Assembly: GCF_007655005.1 (NCBI RefSeq) | Contig: NZ_SZVW01000009.1 | Location: 1-64,000, forward strand | Source: Streptomyces tibetensis | Lineage (GTDB): Bacteria > Actinomycetota > Actinomycetes > Streptomycetales > Streptomycetaceae | Length of the DNA: 64,000 bases | Direction of reading: 5' to 3' | Part shown: piece by piece, positions 51,914-63,280 of the stretch | How positions within the stretch are numbered: position 1 is the first letter of the stretch | How the letters are laid out: every line of letters begins with the position of its first letter | The notes under the pieces: generated by a model | Database searches by the model: none | Told to the model about the DNA's origin: nothing | What the model saw: only the letters and a program-made list of their open reading frames with translations | Translations under genes and position numbers: made by a program

Positions 51914-53175
51914 TTAAAGCCTCCGGAAGGCGTGTTCCAAGGTTCGCCCGATCCCGGTGCGTCGAAGTCGTAGGACGCACCGGGATGTGTGTCAGTGGCG
52001 GGACCGCTGTTGTACGTGTCGTTCGGGTAGTACGTGTCGAAGGCGGCGTTCGTCTCACCCGTGTCGTACACGTCACTCGATCCGTAACCGGCGGCGCCTG
52101 GATTGCCATAGGCCGGGATGCTTTGCCCGGTGTCCTGGAGGGGGTCGTAGGGCGGGATGTTGAAGCCCGTGTCCTGGAGCGGGTCATAGGCGGACGGCGG
52201 GGCCTCGCCGACCGGGGGCGGGGACGGGATCGGCCAGTTGCCCGAGGTGCTGGAGGGGCCGTCCACGGTCGGGAAGGTCTCGGTGGGCTGCAGGTCCAGC
52301 GGCAGCTGCATGCTGGTCGTCGGCCCGGGCGCGAAGGCCTGCCCGCCCTGGGGAGGGCCCGAGACGGCCCGGTAGGCGGCGGCGAAGCCGTTCGCCGGTT
52401 CCTTGGCCGGGCCGCGTTCCGCCTTCTCGTACAGCGGCCCCGACGGGGACGCCACGCCGCGCCGGGAAGCGCCCCGGCCCTCCTGGTCGGGGAACGCGAA
52501 GCCGCCGCTCGCCCGGGTCCGGCTCTCCTCCAGGTCCCTGCGGCCCTGGCCCTCGCCGGGGCCGATCATCGAGGCGATCTTGTCGGCGACCTGGCGCTTG
52601 ACCTGGCGCGGAGCCGCGCGCAGGGCGAGCGCTCCGGCCACGCCGGCCAGGGACAGGCAGTACAGGATGACGAAGATCGGCTTGGCGGCGCGACCCGCGT
52701 AGAGCCCGTGGACCAGGGCGGCGCACCAGGCCGGGTAGGCCAGCATGTGCATGGCCCGCCAGCGGGCCGCGACGGGCGCGGGGGACGCGAAGCGGTTGCG
52801 CAGCACGCCGGTGATGCCCACGAAGATCATGAGCATGCCTGCCAGGGTGCCCAGGCCGATCAGGAAAGACCGGCCGGTGACCAGCTCGTCCTCGGTGAAC
52901 ACCAGCCCGAAGGGGATCACCGCGGCGATCCACGAGGTGTGGGACAGCGCCAGCTTCACGCCGATGTGCACCAGCAGGAAGACGATCGAGGCGACGGCCG
53001 TGGTCCGGTGCACGGCCTGCGCCAGGATGCGGCGGCGGGTGTCGAGGAGGACCCGGTCCTGGGCGACCAGCCCCCAGATCACCGAGCACGTCAGACACAC
53101 GAGGGACAGCACGCCCGCACCGAAGTTGAGGAACTCGGCGAACGAGTCGTCTGCCGTGGAGTCGTAGGGGTTCAC
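51910..53175 (-). CDS. Cytochrome b / ferric-reductase-like membrane protein
   Basis: A 421-aa protein. The first ~190 residues contain about six membrane segments with histidines placed like bis-His haem ligands: H56 and H70 (AVHRTTAVASIVFLLVH), H143 and H156 (AMHMLAYPAWCAALVHG). The remaining ~230 residues are Pro/Gly/Ser/Tyr-rich, low-complexity and probably cytoplasmic, with a repeated YDPLQDTG. It likely exchanges electrons with the NuoF-like protein. The GTG at 53175 has GGGGAGG 6 nt upstream, which decides it over the GTG at 53190. Confidence 0.85.
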   Translation of the reverse strand: MNPYDSTADDSFAEFLNFGAGVLSLVCLTCSVIWGLVAQDRVLLDTRRRILAQAVHRTTAVASIVFLLVHIGVKLALSHTSWIAAVIPFGLVFTEDELVTGRSFLIGLGTLAGMLMIFVGITGVLRNRFASPAPVAARWRAMHMLAYPAWCAALVHGLYAGRAAKPIFVILYCLSLAGVAGALALRAAPRQVKRQVADKIASMIGPGEGQGRRDLEESRTRASGGFAFPDQEGRGASRRGVASPSGPLYEKAERGPAKEPANGFAAAYRAVSGPPQGGQAFAPGPTTSMQLPLDLQPTETFPTVDGPSSTSGNWPIPSPPPVGEAPPSAYDPLQDTGFNIPPYDPLQDTGQSIPAYGNPGAAGYGSSDVYDTGETNAAFDTYYPNDTYNSGPATDTHPGASYDFDAPGSGEPWNTPSGGFK

Positions 53176-53376
53176 GACCGGCCTCCCCACGTCCCGGCGA
53201 GCGGGGGTAGGGAGGTGTTACTGCGATGAGGGTTCATGGGGGCAACTCCGAGCGGTTCGGGAAAGCAGCGGTCCCGCTGCCGAACTCTAAGCGGAGTCAT
53301 ACCGATCAGTACGAGGTTTGAGTTATTGCGTTGTTATCAAAGGACAATATGGGCGTTGCGATGCCCCTTAGCGGCT

Positions 53377-53391
53377 GTTACGCGAAGTAAC
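53377..53391. promoter_or_regulatory. Dyad in the divergent region before leuS
   Basis: GTTAC-GCGAA-GTAAC is a perfect 5+5 inverted repeat in the ~300-nt gap between the leftward redox operon and the leuS leader. Possible operator; regulator unknown. Confidence 0.35.
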
Positions 53392-53407
53392 TATTGACCA
53401 TGGTTCA

Positions 53408-53440
53408 GCTTTCGGGGGTGCGGTACGGCCCCCCGAAAGC
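53408..53440. promoter_or_regulatory. 11-bp hairpin upstream of the leuS leader
   Basis: GCTTTCGGGGG (53408-53418) pairs perfectly with CCCCCGAAAGC (53430-53440). It lies 28 nt before the -10 of the leader, so it is upstream of that transcript: an operator or the terminator of another message. Confidence 0.5.
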
Positions 53441-53467
53441 GCGTCGCGGCGTGCTGAGGGCCTGCGG

Positions 53468-53473
53468 TACCCT
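53468..53473 (+). promoter_or_regulatory. -10 hexamer of the leuS leader transcript
   Basis: TACCCT ends 6 nt before the ATG of the leader peptide, so the peptide is probably translated without a leader. No convincing -35. Confidence 0.55.
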
Positions 53474-53479
53474 AGCGCC

Positions 53480-53518
53480 ATGCGTGCCGTACGCCTTCTG
53501 CTTAGCGGGCCGCGCTGA
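53480..53518 (+). CDS. Putative leuS leader peptide, 12 aa with three consecutive Leu codons
   Basis: MRAVRLLLSGPR: a 12-codon frame whose codons 6-8 are CTT CTG CTT (53495-53503). CTT is rare in this genome, which would make translation sensitive to charged tRNA-Leu. The ATG is 6 nt after a -10 hexamer. The reading frame ends 47 nt before an intrinsic terminator and 127 nt before leuS. It is too short for family evidence; the call rests on the arrangement. Confidence 0.65.
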   Translation: MRAVRLLLSGPR

Positions 53519-53524
53519 TCAGTC

Positions 53525-53552
53525 CCGGCCACCGGAGAAGTCGAGTGGCCGG
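53525..53552 (+). promoter_or_regulatory. Leader hairpin between leader peptide and terminator
   Basis: CCGGCCAC (53525-53532) pairs with GTGGCCGG (53545-53552) around a 12-nt loop, directly after the leader-peptide stop. A second possible pairing is GCCGCGC (53509-53515) with GCGCGGC (53558-53564). These could be the pause or alternative structures of an attenuator. Confidence 0.55.
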
Positions 53553-53565
53553 CATCGGCGCGGCG

Positions 53566-53590
53566 TCCCCTCCTGTGTGAGGGGATTTTT
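53566..53590 (+). terminator. Intrinsic terminator in the leuS leader
   Basis: TCCCCTC (53566-53572) pairs with GAGGGGA (53579-53585) around a 6-nt loop and is followed by TTTTT. It lies inside the leader, 56 nt before the leuS ATG, so it must be bypassed for leuS expression. Confidence 0.85.
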
Positions 53591-53645
53591 CGTTTCTCGA
53601 ACCAGACAGCCGCAGGCAGAGACGATCGATGGAGCTTTGAGGATC

Positions 53646-56525
<2,880 letters not shown>

Positions 56526-56618
56526 CCGCCAGGACGTACCGGACCGCTGCCGGGGCCCCTGCGGGCGTGACCGCCCGGGGTGGTCTCCACGGGCAGAACC
56601 CTCTCGGGGTGGTCCCCT

Positions 56619-56661
56619 ACGGGCAGGTTCGGGGTTTTTCTGGAACTCCGGACCTGCCCGT
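56619..56661 (+). terminator. Terminator after leuS
   Basis: A 14-bp stem (56619-56632 with 56648-56661, one G-T pair) with a 15-nt loop containing TTTTT. A related half-repeat (ACGGGCAG) lies just upstream at 56589-56596. Confidence 0.75.
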
Positions 56662-56718
56662 TGCGTTTACCGTGGAAGAGCGACGCGAGGCGCCGTGACG
56701 TCCTGAGGAGGAGCCCTT

Positions 56719-57525
56719 GTGGAAGCAGTGATCGCAGTCTTCGCCCTGCTCTTCGTGCTCTTTCTCGGGCTCGGGGCGTACGTCACCGTGAAGGCGGTCG
56801 GCGCCGCCAAGCGTGGCGTGGACCGAGGCATCAGCCAGGCCCGCCGCACGGTCGAGGACCACACACTGCGCGCCAAGTCCTTCGCCCAGCCCGGCGCCGC
56901 GGGTGAACTCGCCCAGCTCCGGCTGAAGCTGCGCACCTCGATGCGCGCCACCCAGGACGCCTTGCACGCGGCCGTCGCCGAGGACGAGTCCCTGAAGGAG
57001 TCCGTGGGCCTGTTCGAACGGCTCAGCGCGCTCGGACACGAGCTGGACGGTGAGCTCAAGCGCCTGGAGTCCGAGCCGGACCGTGCCGCCCTCACCGAGC
57101 GGCTGCCCGGGCTGCGCGAGCGCACCGAACGCATCACGCACTCCGCGGACTCGCTGCGCTGGGCGGCCCGCGACCGGGCCCGCCGCTTCGCCGACGACGA
57201 CCTGGACACGCTCGGCGCCCAGATCGATTTGGAGTCCGGCGCACTGCGGCACTGGACGGAGCCGGAGCCGCAGTCCACGTCCGCGCAGCGGCCCTCGTCC
57301 TCGGCGCGGTCCGCGTCCTCCCGGCAGCCCGGCTCGCCGCCGCAGAGCGGGACGCCGCCGTGGCCCGAGGCGCCCGACGCCGACGCCGGCACGGCCGGGC
57401 AGAGCTGGCCGGACAGCGCGCAGCCGGGCCCGGCCCAGGAACCGGCACGGCCCGCCATCACGCCGCCGGGGCCACGCCTGACCCACCCCTGGCAGAAGAA
57501 GCCCCGTCCCGAGAGCACCACTTGA
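56719..57525 (+). CDS. Hypothetical membrane-anchored protein
   Basis: A 268-aa protein. One N-terminal helix (about residues 4-24), then a basic linker and a predicted coiled coil (about 60-150; many Leu/Glu/Arg heptads, e.g. LSALGHELDGELKRLESE), then a Pro/Ser/Gln-rich tail. I recognise no family beyond conserved Streptomyces hypothetical. The GTG start has GAGGAGGAG upstream. It lies between leuS and degV; function unknown. Confidence 0.82.
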   Translation: MEAVIAVFALLFVLFLGLGAYVTVKAVGAAKRGVDRGISQARRTVEDHTLRAKSFAQPGAAGELAQLRLKLRTSMRATQDALHAAVAEDESLKESVGLFERLSALGHELDGELKRLESEPDRAALTERLPGLRERTERITHSADSLRWAARDRARRFADDDLDTLGAQIDLESGALRHWTEPEPQSTSAQRPSSSARSASSRQPGSPPQSGTPPWPEAPDADAGTAGQSWPDSAQPGPAQEPARPAITPPGPRLTHPWQKKPRPESTT

Positions 57526-57584
57526 ACCGGCCACTCGCGCCGCAGGGCGCAGGGCCCGGGCTGCCACACGAGCGCTACGGCAGG

Positions 57585-57590
57585 TAACCT
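57585..57590 (+). promoter_or_regulatory. -10 hexamer for the degV gene (leaderless type)
   Basis: TAACCT ends 7 nt before the ATG at 57598; no Shine-Dalgarno. Confidence 0.5.
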
Positions 57591-57597
57591 CCAGCTC

Positions 57598-58443
57598 ATG
57601 TCCCGCCATGTCGCGATCGTCACCGATTCAACGGCCTACCTGCCGACCCGGACGATGGAGCGTCACGGCATCACGGCGGTGCCCCTGACGGTCGTCCTCG
57701 GTGACCGGGCGCTGGAGGAGGGCACCGAGATCTCGACCCGCGCCCTCGCCCAGGCTTTGCAGAAGCGGCGTCCGGTGACGACCTCTCGTCCCAGCCCCGC
57801 GGTCTTCGAGGAGACCTACCGCAAGGTCGCCGAGTCCGGCGCCACCGGCATCGTCTCCCTCCACCTCTCCGCCGAACTGTCCGGCACCTACGACGCGGCC
57901 GTCGTGGCCGCACGGCAGGCGCCGGTGCCCGTACGGGTGGTGGACACCGGCATGATCGCCATGGCGCTGGGTTTCTGCGCGCTCTCCGCGGCGGAGGTCG
58001 CGGAGTCGGGCGGGACGGTCGACGAGGCCGTCGCGGCAGCGGAGAAGAGAGCCGCGGGCACCTCCGCCTACTTCTACGTCGACACCCTCGACTACCTGCG
58101 GCGCGGCGGTCGTATCGGTGCCGCGCAGGCGCTGCTGGGCTCGGCGCTCGCGGTGAAGCCGCTGCTGCAACTGGCCGACGGCCGCATCGAACCCTTGGAG
58201 AAGGTGCGGACCGCGTCCAAGGCGATCGCCCGCCTCGAGGAGATCGCGGCCGACCGTGCGGGCAGCGCACCGGTGGATGTCGCCGTCCACCATCTCGCCG
58301 CCCCGGACCGGGCGTCGGCCCTCGCCGACCGACTGCGGACACGGGTGTCCGGGCTGGCCGATCTGCATGTCAGCGAGGTCGGGGCGGTGATCGGGGCGCA
58401 CACGGGGCCCGGGCTGCTGGGAGTCGTGGTTTCGCCCCGGTGA
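57598..58443 (+). CDS. DegV family fatty-acid-binding protein
   Basis: A 281-aa protein of the DegV/FakB family, which binds a fatty acid in the head-to-tail cleft. VAIVTDSTAYLPT at the N terminus and TSRPSPAVFEETY, VDTLDYLRRGGRIG and the C-terminal GAVIGAHTGPGLLGVV match the family. In Firmicutes such proteins present fatty acids to FakA kinase; an actinobacterial partner is not visible nearby. Monocistronic with its own promoter. Confidence 0.95.
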   Translation: MSRHVAIVTDSTAYLPTRTMERHGITAVPLTVVLGDRALEEGTEISTRALAQALQKRRPVTTSRPSPAVFEETYRKVAESGATGIVSLHLSAELSGTYDAAVVAARQAPVPVRVVDTGMIAMALGFCALSAAEVAESGGTVDEAVAAAEKRAAGTSAYFYVDTLDYLRRGGRIGAAQALLGSALAVKPLLQLADGRIEPLEKVRTASKAIARLEEIAADRAGSAPVDVAVHHLAAPDRASALADRLRTRVSGLADLHVSEVGAVIGAHTGPGLLGVVVSPR

Positions 58444-58562
58444 ACGTTGCTGTGGGACTCCGGCCGCCCGTGTGAGTGACGGAGTTGTCCACAACCGGGG
58501 CCCTGTCCCCGGAAATTGACCAAGATCATCGCGGGTCGGGCGAAGTGGCCGATCCTCGTCGC

Positions 58563-59720
58563 ATGGCACTTCGATCACGTTCACGCACAGCGACCGCGAC
58601 CAGTGGGCCGGGCCGTGGGCCGGCGTCCGACGGGCGCGTCCGTCATCACCGACGCCCGCCGGTCGCACGCGGGCGGGCCCGGCAGCGTCATGCCTCGGCG
58701 GAGGAACTTCGGCGGCGCGCAGGGGCGTTGTTCGGTGACCACACCGGGTCGGTGGGGCACCCAGGGCGGGCCGAGCCGGTCGAACGGGCCCAGGGGCATC
58801 GGGAGTCGGGGCAGGGGCCGCCGGGTTCCGCCGATGGTGAAGAGCACCGACGGCGGTTTGGTCGTCACGAGACCGTCATGCAGCCCGTGGGCGTCCTCAG
58901 CGACCCGGCGGGCGGGGGTGGCGGCGCCGTGGCGGGAGTCTGGCGGGAGCGGGCCGGCCTGGCGCTGCGGGAGCGCATGCCGCTGTGGGTGCAGTCCAGG
59001 TGCGGTCTGGAGCGGCGGAGTGTGCTGGCCCTGACGGTGGTGCTCGTCGTCGCGGCGGCATTCGCCGTGCAGCACTTCTGGACGGGACGGACGCAGTCCG
59101 TGCGGCCACCGGAGGTGGTGCGGGCGGCGGTTCCCTACGGGGAGCGGCAGGAGAGCGGGCCGGCCGGACAGAAGGGCGGCCCGGGCGCTGCCGGTGCTTC
59201 CTCCGGTGTGCCCTCCGAGGCCTCGTCCGGGTCCGCGAAGGCAGGGGCGGGAGAGATCGTCGTGGACGTCGGCGGCAAGGTCCGGGAGCCGGGGATCCAC
59301 CGGCTGCCGCCCGGCTCGCGGGTGGCGGACGCGCTGCACGCGGCGGGCGGGGTGAAGCCGGGCACGAACACCGACGGGCTCAATCGCGCCCGGTTCCTCG
59401 TGGACGGCGAGCAGGTGATCGTCGGGGGACCGGCTCCCGCGGGCGGACCAGGGATGGGCGGTGTGCCTCCCGGTGGCCCGGCCGGTGCCGCGGCCGGGGG
59501 TGCGGCGGGTGGGGCGGCCGCACCGGCGGCCCCGGTCTCCCTCAACACGGCCACCGCGGACCAGCTCGACACCCTGCCGGGCGTCGGCCCAGTGCTGGCG
59601 CAGCACATCATCGACTACCGCACGCAGCACGGCGGTTTCCGTTCCGTGGACGAGCTGCGTGAGGTGAACGGCATCGGAGACCGCCGTTTCGCCGACCTGC
59701 GCGACCTCGTACGGCCATGA
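58563..59720 (+). CDS. comEA: ComEA family helix-hairpin-helix DNA-binding protein
   Basis: A 385-aa protein: long basic, low-complexity N terminus, a membrane helix (about residues 155-178), an SLBB domain (about 232-288; VDVGGKVREPGIHRLPPGSRV), a Gly/Pro/Ala linker and two HhH motifs at the C terminus (VSLNTATADQLDTLPGVGPVLA). ComEA binds DNA at the cell surface in competent bacteria; its role in Streptomyces is unproven. The start is uncertain: 58563 (ATG), 58878 (ATG) or an upstream frame from 58476. Overlaps comEC by 4 nt (ATGA). Confidence 0.88.
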   Translation: MALRSRSRTATATSGPGRGPASDGRVRHHRRPPVARGRARQRHASAEELRRRAGALFGDHTGSVGHPGRAEPVERAQGHRESGQGPPGSADGEEHRRRFGRHETVMQPVGVLSDPAGGGGGAVAGVWRERAGLALRERMPLWVQSRCGLERRSVLALTVVLVVAAAFAVQHFWTGRTQSVRPPEVVRAAVPYGERQESGPAGQKGGPGAAGASSGVPSEASSGSAKAGAGEIVVDVGGKVREPGIHRLPPGSRVADALHAAGGVKPGTNTDGLNRARFLVDGEQVIVGGPAPAGGPGMGGVPPGGPAGAAAGGAAGGAAAPAAPVSLNTATADQLDTLPGVGPVLAQHIIDYRTQHGGFRSVDELREVNGIGDRRFADLRDLVRP

Positions 59721-62323
59721 GGAGCCTCCCCGGCCCGCCGGCGGGGCAGGACGAGGCCGCGCCCGGGCTGCGCCCCGCCCGGTCGTCCGTGCACGCGTCC
59801 TCCGGCACCCGTCTGGGCGCGGCCCGTCCACGCCAGGAGGGCCCGACGGACCTGCGGCTCGTGCCGCCGGCCCTCGCGGCCTGGGGCACGGCGGCGCTCG
59901 TGCTGGACGCCTCGCCCCAGTGGGTCCTCGGCATCGTGATCGGCTGCCTGGTGACCGTCGGACTGCTGCCCCTGGCCCGGAGGCATCGGGCCGCGTCATG
60001 GCCGCGCGCCACGCTCGCCGCCCTGCTGCTGTGTGTCGCCGGGGCCGCCGCCTCGGCCGGGCTGCACGGGGCGGATCTGCGCCGGGGACCCGTGCCCGGC
60101 CTGGCGCGGGAGTTCGCGTCGGTGACCGCCGAGGTCGAGCTCACGTCCGACCCCCGGCTCACCCGGCCGAAGGTCAGCGGCGACCACGTGGCTCCGACGG
60201 CCGTGCTGATCGACGCCGACGTGCTGCGCGTCCACGAGGTGGGTGGGACGACGGTGACCACACGGACACCGGTGCTGATGATCGTGGACGTGGGCACGGC
60301 CCCACCCGGTCGGGTGGCCGGCGGGCGGGGGCGGTCGCCATGGCTCGGGCTGCTGCCGTCGACGCGGCTGCGGGTCGGTGCGCGGCTGGCGCCCGCGATG
60401 ACGGGCGGCGACCGGGTCGCGGCGGTACTGCGCGTGCGGGATCCGGGCGAACCGGATGTGGTGGGAGGGCCCTCTGGGCCGCAGCGGCTCGCCGGGCGGT
60501 TGCGTGCCGGGCTGCGGGAGGCGACCGACGGGCTGCCCGCGGACGCCCGGGCGCTGCTGCCGGGCCTGGTGGTCGGGGACACCTCGCGGATCACACCCGA
60601 GCTGGAGGAGGCGTTCAAGGAGACCGACCTCACGCACACCCTGGCCGTCTCCGGGGCCAACTTCACGATTCTCCTCGCGCTGCTGCTCGGGCCGCCGGGC
60701 CTGGCGCAGCACGTCGAGCGGCGGGGGCTCGCACCCCGGCTCGGTGTCTCACTGCGTGGGACGGCCGTGCTCGGCGGTGTGCTCTCGCTCGGGTTCGTCG
60801 TCGTGTGCAGACCGGATCCGAGTGTGGTGCGGGCCGCGGCCTGCGGAGCCGTGGCGCTGCTCGCCCTGGCGACCGGCCGTCGGAGGTCGATGATCCCGGC
60901 GCTGGCGACGGCGGTTGTGCTGCTGGTGCTGTACGACCCGTGGCTGGCGCGCAGTTACGGGTTCCTGCTCTCCGTCGTCGCGACCGGGGCCCTGCTCACG
61001 CTCGCGCCGCGCTGGAGCGCCGGGCTGCGGCGGCGGGGGGTGCCGCCGAGGTGGGCTGAGGCCCTGGGCGCCGCCGCAGCCGCCCAGGCCCTGTGCGCGC
61101 CCGTCGTCGCCGTGCTGTCGGCGCGGGTGAGTCTGGTGGCGGTGCCGTGCAATCTGCTCGCGGAGTTCGCGATCGCGCCGGCGACCGTGCTGGGGTTCGC
61201 GGCACTGGCGACGGCGCCGGTGGCGATGCCGGTGGCCAAGGCGCTGGCGTGGTGCGCGCACTGGCCCGCCGAGTGGATCGCGGGGATCGCCCGGTTCGGG
61301 GCCGCACTGCCGGGCGGGGGAGTGGACTGGCCGGGCAGCTGGACGGGCGCGGCGCTGCTGCTGTCCGTGATCCTGGCCCTGGTGCTCGTCGGACGACGGC
61401 TGCTCGGGCATCCCTGGTGGTGCGGGGTCTGCGGAGTGCTGCTGCTTCTGGTGGTGGTGCAGCCGCCACCGCTGACCCGGGTGGTGACGGGCTGGCCGCC
61501 GCCGGGCTGGCGGCTGGTGATGTGTGACGTGGGGCAGGGTGACGCCCTGGTGCTCGCGGCGGGCGAGGGCGCCGGAGTGGTGGTGGACGCGGGGCCCGAT
61601 CCGCGGCTCGTCGACCACTGTCTGCGCTCACTGGGCATCAGCAGGATCCCCCTGGTCGTGCTCACCCACTTCCACGCCGATCACGTGGCGGGCCTGCCCG
61701 GGGTGCTGCGTGGTCGGGCCGTGGGCGCGATCGAGACGACGGGGCTGGAGGAGCCCGCGGAGCAGGCCGCGTTCGTACGGAGACTGGCGGCGGCGCGGAG
61801 GATTCCCGTGACACGGGCGGCGGTCGGGGAGCAGCGGCGCACGGGGAAGTTGTCCTGGCAGGTGGTCTGGCCGCCCCCCGGCCCGCCGCCGGACTCGCCG
61901 CCGGGGGTGCCTCCGAGAGTGCTTCCCGGGGTGCTTTCGGCCCACCCCGTGCCGGAGGGGCCGAACGACGCCAGCGTCGCCCTGCTGGTCCGCTCGGCCG
62001 GACTGCGCCTGCTCCTCCTCGGAGACCTGGAGCCCCCGGCGCAGAGGGCACTGGCGCGCTCGCCGGCGGCCGAGGCGCTGGAGGGCGTGGACGTGCTGAA
62101 GGTCGCCCACCACGGCTCGGCCTACCAGGACCCGGGCCTCATACGCCGGGCGGCCCCGAGACTGGCCCTCATCTCCTGCGGCGAGGAAAACTCGTACGGG
62201 CACCCGGCGCCGGGCACGGTGGCGGCGCTGCGTGCCGGGGGCGCGGCGGTGCTGCGGACGGACCGGGACGGCGCGCTCGCTGTCACGGGAGAGGCCGGCG
62301 AGCTGAGGGTGGCGCGAGACTGA
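59717..62323 (+). CDS. comEC: ComEC/Rec2 family DNA-uptake channel protein
   Basis: An 868-aa polytopic protein. A short N-terminal part with several helices, the ComEC competence domain (about 270-560; THTLAVSGANFTILLALLL) and a C-terminal metallo-beta-lactamase-like domain (about 600-830) with HFHADH (about 648-653), DVGQGDALVL and VAHHGS. In competent bacteria it forms the DNA channel. Pseudouridine-type or unrelated roles are not suggested. Translationally coupled with comEA; 4 nt before the next gene. Confidence 0.94.
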   Translation: MRSLPGPPAGQDEAAPGLRPARSSVHASSGTRLGAARPRQEGPTDLRLVPPALAAWGTAALVLDASPQWVLGIVIGCLVTVGLLPLARRHRAASWPRATLAALLLCVAGAAASAGLHGADLRRGPVPGLAREFASVTAEVELTSDPRLTRPKVSGDHVAPTAVLIDADVLRVHEVGGTTVTTRTPVLMIVDVGTAPPGRVAGGRGRSPWLGLLPSTRLRVGARLAPAMTGGDRVAAVLRVRDPGEPDVVGGPSGPQRLAGRLRAGLREATDGLPADARALLPGLVVGDTSRITPELEEAFKETDLTHTLAVSGANFTILLALLLGPPGLAQHVERRGLAPRLGVSLRGTAVLGGVLSLGFVVVCRPDPSVVRAAACGAVALLALATGRRRSMIPALATAVVLLVLYDPWLARSYGFLLSVVATGALLTLAPRWSAGLRRRGVPPRWAEALGAAAAAQALCAPVVAVLSARVSLVAVPCNLLAEFAIAPATVLGFAALATAPVAMPVAKALAWCAHWPAEWIAGIARFGAALPGGGVDWPGSWTGAALLLSVILALVLVGRRLLGHPWWCGVCGVLLLLVVVQPPPLTRVVTGWPPPGWRLVMCDVGQGDALVLAAGEGAGVVVDAGPDPRLVDHCLRSLGISRIPLVVLTHFHADHVAGLPGVLRGRAVGAIETTGLEEPAEQAAFVRRLAAARRIPVTRAAVGEQRRTGKLSWQVVWPPPGPPPDSPPGVPPRVLPGVLSAHPVPEGPNDASVALLVRSAGLRLLLLGDLEPPAQRALARSPAAEALEGVDVLKVAHHGSAYQDPGLIRRAAPRLALISCGEENSYGHPAPGTVAALRAGGAAVLRTDRDGALAVTGEAGELRVARD

Positions 62324-62327
62324 GGGC

Positions 62328-63158
62328 ATGAACTCAAGCCAGGTTGATGCCTATCTCCGTCGGCTGGGAGCCGAGCACCCGGCATGGCCCACCGTCGACG
62401 CGCTGCGCGAACTGCACCTGCGGCACCTGCGGGCCGTGCCGTTCGAGAACCTCTCGATCCATCTGGGCGAGGAGATCGTGCTGGAGGAGAAGCGGCTGCT
62501 GGACAAGGTGGTGGGCGCGCGGCGGGGCGGGTTCTGCTACGAACTCAACGGCTCCTTCGGGGCGTTGCTCGCGGCACTGGGGTACGACGTGGCGCTGCTG
62601 GCGGCGCGGGTGTACGGGGACGAGGGGCGGCTCGGGATCCCGTACGACCATCTGGCGCTGAGGGTGCGGACGGTGGACGGGGGCGACTGGCTGGCCGATG
62701 TCGGGTTCGGGGCGCACAGCCACCTTCCGCTGGCGTTCGGGGACCGGGGGGAGCAGGAGGACCCGGCGGGCACGTTCCGGATCGTCGAGGCGGGGCCGGA
62801 CGCGGCCGGGGTGCGCGGTGGGCACGGCACGGTGGAGGCGGCGGACCTGGACGTGTTGCGGGACGGCAGACCGCAGTACCGCCTGGAGGTGCGTCCTCGG
62901 GCGCTCGGCGACTTCGTGGCCGGGGCGTGGTGGCACAGCACGTCGTCGGTGTCGCATTTCACGCGGTCGCTGGTGTGTTCGCGGGTGACGGAGGAGGGAG
63001 GGCGGATCACGCTCAGCGGGCGGCGGCTCACGGTGACGGCGGCCGACGGCACGCGGGTGGAGAGGGAGCTGGGCACGGACGAGGAGGTACTCGGGGTGTA
63101 CCGGGAGCGGTTCGGGATCGAGCTCGACAGGGTGCCGGTGTCGCGAAATCCCGCGTAG
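62328..63158 (+). CDS. Arylamine N-acetyltransferase
   Basis: A 276-aa NAT: transfers acetyl groups from acetyl-CoA to arylamines or hydrazines. The catalytic triad is complete: C70 (RRGGFCYELNG), H108 (YDHLALRV) and D124 (WLADVGFG). The length is typical of bacterial NATs. It starts 4 nt after comEC and so is probably in the comEA-comEC transcript, although with an unrelated function; relatives in biosynthetic clusters act as amide synthases, for which there is no sign here. Confidence 0.94.
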   Translation: MNSSQVDAYLRRLGAEHPAWPTVDALRELHLRHLRAVPFENLSIHLGEEIVLEEKRLLDKVVGARRGGFCYELNGSFGALLAALGYDVALLAARVYGDEGRLGIPYDHLALRVRTVDGGDWLADVGFGAHSHLPLAFGDRGEQEDPAGTFRIVEAGPDAAGVRGGHGTVEAADLDVLRDGRPQYRLEVRPRALGDFVAGAWWHSTSSVSHFTRSLVCSRVTEEGGRITLSGRRLTVTAADGTRVERELGTDEEVLGVYRERFGIELDRVPVSRNPA

Positions 63159-63197
63159 GAGTCAATTCCGGCCACACGGGGCCACTCAGGCGCAGTA

Positions 63198-63213
63198 CCA
63201 GCACATCTGCTGG
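63198..63213 (+). terminator. Short hairpin after the NAT gene
   Basis: CCAGCA-CATC-TGCTGG, a perfect 6-bp stem 40 nt after the stop, with no T-tract; weak. Confidence 0.35.
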
Positions 63214-63280
63214 ATTCCCGTGATGTGGTCCCGTGTTGCCTCGAAAGCCTCATGGGTGGTCGAATGCATCTTCGGCACGT

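Noticed and set aside
53331..53347. Rex-type redox operator (TTGT...ACAA) before the NuoF-like/cytochrome operon.
   Set aside because: Only the outer four bases of each arm match and the spacing is 17 rather than 18, so it is too weak to claim.
53176..53645. T-box riboswitch upstream of leuS.
   Set aside because: No T-box core sequence or specifier stem is recognisable; the leader peptide plus terminator arrangement explains the region better.
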